DNA from: Microlunatus sagamiharensis
GTDB taxonomy: Bacteria > Actinomycetota > Actinomycetes > Propionibacteriales > Propionibacteriaceae
Assembly: GCF_900105785.1 (NCBI RefSeq)
Contig: NZ_LT629799.1
Location: 1,426,001-1,490,000 of the forward strand
Reading direction: 5' to 3'
Length of the DNA stretch: 64,000 bases
Shown here: positions 62,683 through 64,000 of the stretch, piece after piece
How positions within the stretch are numbered: position 1 is the first letter of the stretch
Layout of the letters: each line of letters opens with the position of its first letter
Notes under the pieces: model-generated
Told to the model about the DNA's origin: nothing
Database searches by the model: none
What the model saw: the letters and a program-made list of their open reading frames with translations, nothing else
Position numbers and translations under genes: made by a program

Positions 62683-64000
62683 TCAGACGGCAGGTCCGTC
62701 CGCCGCGCGGGCCGGTGCGCCTGCGAGCTCCTGCCGTGCCTTCTTGCCCGCGACCCGGGCGACGAGCCCGTACAGGACCGGTACCAGGAGCAGCGTGAGG
62801 AGAGTCGAGGACACGAGGCCGCCGATCACGACGACCGCCAGCGGCTTGCCGATGAACCCGCCGCCCTGGCCCGTGATCCCGAGCCCCATCGGCAGCAGCG
62901 CGAAGACGGTCGCGGCCGCGGTCATGATGATCGGGCGCAACCTCAGCCGCGCGCCGTCGATGATCGCCTGCAGCGGGGTGTCGCCTCGCTCGCGGTAGGT
63001 GTTGATCAGGTCGATCAGCACGATCGCGTTGGTGACCACGATGCCGATCAGCATCAGCAACCCGATCATGGCCGGCACGCCGAGCGGCGTCCCCGTGACG
63101 AGCAGGCCGGCGAGAGCGCCGGTCGCGGCGAACGGGATCGCGACCAGCAGGATCAGCGGCTGCACGAGGCTCCGGAACGTCGCCACCATGATGATGAAGA
63201 CCAGCACGATCGCCAGGCCCATCGCCAGCCCGAGCTGGGAGAAGGCCTTCGCCTGGTCCTCGGTCGCCCCGCCCTGGACTACCTCGACGCCGGGCGGCGG
63301 CGAGAACTCGGCGACCTTCGCCTGCAGCGCCGTGTTCACCGCGCCGAGGTCGGTGCCGCTGGGCGAACCGGTGATGGTCACCGCCTGCTTGCCGTCCTCG
63401 CGCCGGACGGTGGCCGGCGCGTCCTCGGTCCTGACCGTGGCGACGTCGCCGACGGTGATCGCCCGCGCCTTGAGGTCCTGGAGGTCCTTCTGGTCCTCGG
63501 CCAGGTCCTTCTGCTCGTCGGTGAGCTTCTTCTGCTCCTCCTGGAGAGCGTCGCCCTCGGTGCTCAGCTGGTCGCCCTCGTTGCTGAACTCGTCCGACTG
63601 CGCCTGCTGCTCGGCCGAGCTCTGGAGCTGCTCGTTCGTGCTCTTGACCTGCTCGTCGAGCTGGTCGACGCCGGACTCGGCCTGCTTGACACCGGCCGTC
63701 GCCTGCGCGATCGCGCTCTGCTTCGCCGCGACCTTGCCCTGGTAGGCCTGGAGAGCACCGAGGTACGCCGCGCTGACCGCCGGGTTGGTCGGGTCTGGCG
63801 GGACGTACGCCGGTGGCTGGCCCACGTCGATCTTCTTCGCGTCCGCCAGGGCCTTCTTCGCCTTGCTCACCGCCGAGCGCGCGTCGTCGCGGGAGTCGAG
63901 CAGGTCACGCTTGCCGTCCTGCGCCTTCTCGTTGGCCTCGGCCTGCTGCTCCTCCCCCGCCGCCTTCTGCCGGTCGGCGAGGTCCTTCTGCCGGTCCTGC
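62683..64000 (-). CDS. RND-type efflux transporter with coiled-coil insert, partial
   Basis: The frame stays open past position 64000, so the N-terminal part is missing. The C-terminal half is an HAE/AcrB-like RND domain: LGLAMGLAIVLVFIIMVATF, GVPAMIGLLMLIGIVVTNAI, RLRPIIMTAAATVFALLPMG and a final helix pair. Before it lies a pore-domain strand region (ATVRREDGKQAVTITG) and, upstream, more than 150 residues of Gln/Glu/Lys/Asp heptads (for example KLTDEQKDLAEDQKDLQDLK) predicted as a long coiled coil. Such an insert is not part of AcrB; it resembles the periplasmic coils of some MmpL/YhgE-type proteins. It probably exports lipid or drugs. Confidence 0.85.
   Translation of the reverse strand, partial: QDRQKDLADRQKAAGEEQQAEANEKAQDGKRDLLDSRDDARSAVSKAKKALADAKKIDVGQPPAYVPPDPTNPAVSAAYLGALQAYQGKVAAKQSAIAQATAGVKQAESGVDQLDEQVKSTNEQLQSSAEQQAQSDEFSNEGDQLSTEGDALQEEQKKLTDEQKDLAEDQKDLQDLKARAITVGDVATVRTEDAPATVRREDGKQAVTITGSPSGTDLGAVNTALQAKVAEFSPPPGVEVVQGGATEDQAKAFSQLGLAMGLAIVLVFIIMVATFRSLVQPLILLVAIPFAATGALAGLLVTGTPLGVPAMIGLLMLIGIVVTNAIVLIDLINTYRERGDTPLQAIIDGARLRLRPIIMTAAATVFALLPMGLGITGQGGGFIGKPLAVVVIGGLVSSTLLTLLLVPVLYGLVARVAGKKARQELAGAPARAADGPAV

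Overview
The window is 64 kb of very GC-rich DNA with many GTG starts, frequent 4-base ATGA/GTGA gene overlaps, Tat signal peptides, an LAxTG wall anchor, a UdgX-type glycosylase, TANNNT -10 boxes and leaderless genes. All of this fits a free-living Actinomycetota chromosome; genus cannot be fixed from sequence alone. No tRNA, rRNA, CRISPR, transposase or integrase gene was recognised.

0-18 kb is mostly housekeeping and accessory metabolism: a DUF695-like protein, UdgX, epimerase, aldo/keto reductase, enolase-superfamily enzyme, K+ channel, UvrA-like ABC protein, a decayed GAF gene, a Ni/Co transporter divergent from a MarR regulator, a GH13 glucosidase coupled to a threonine aldolase, and a compact type III polyketide synthase operon (PKS, methyltransferase, membrane protein, nitroreductase).

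18-32 kb holds a secreted GH55-like beta-helix protein, then a minus-strand unit of about 9.5 kb for uptake and breakdown of a sugar or polyol: ribose-type ABC importer, xylulokinase, pentulose-phosphate epimerase-like protein, polyol dehydrogenase, 6-phospho-3-hexuloisomerase, SorC-type regulator and a phosphatase. Repeated CTCANNTGAG motifs precede it.

32-49 kb carries a TetR/SDR pair with two operator palindromes; a GT2 synthase, HlyD-like and GH81 operon opposite a Tat-exported putative glycosidase (candidate beta-glucan locus); a first TDT transporter/LysR divergent pair; a frameshifted LAxTG surface protein; a GH3 enzyme; and a FrnE, small protein, SDR operon.

49.7-61.5 kb looks like an accessory island. 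Both edges carry arrays of TGACA-N7-TGNCA palindromes in less GC-rich DNA. Inside are an HNH-type protein, a broken cation exchanger, a fluoride riboswitch driving UspA and two CrcB proteins, a second paralogous TDT/LysR pair next to a sulfite-oxidase-like enzyme, and an ArsR, permease, DUF305 operon. Together these suggest detoxification of fluoride, sulfite-like anions and metals or metalloids. The window ends in an RND efflux gene with a long coiled-coil insert.
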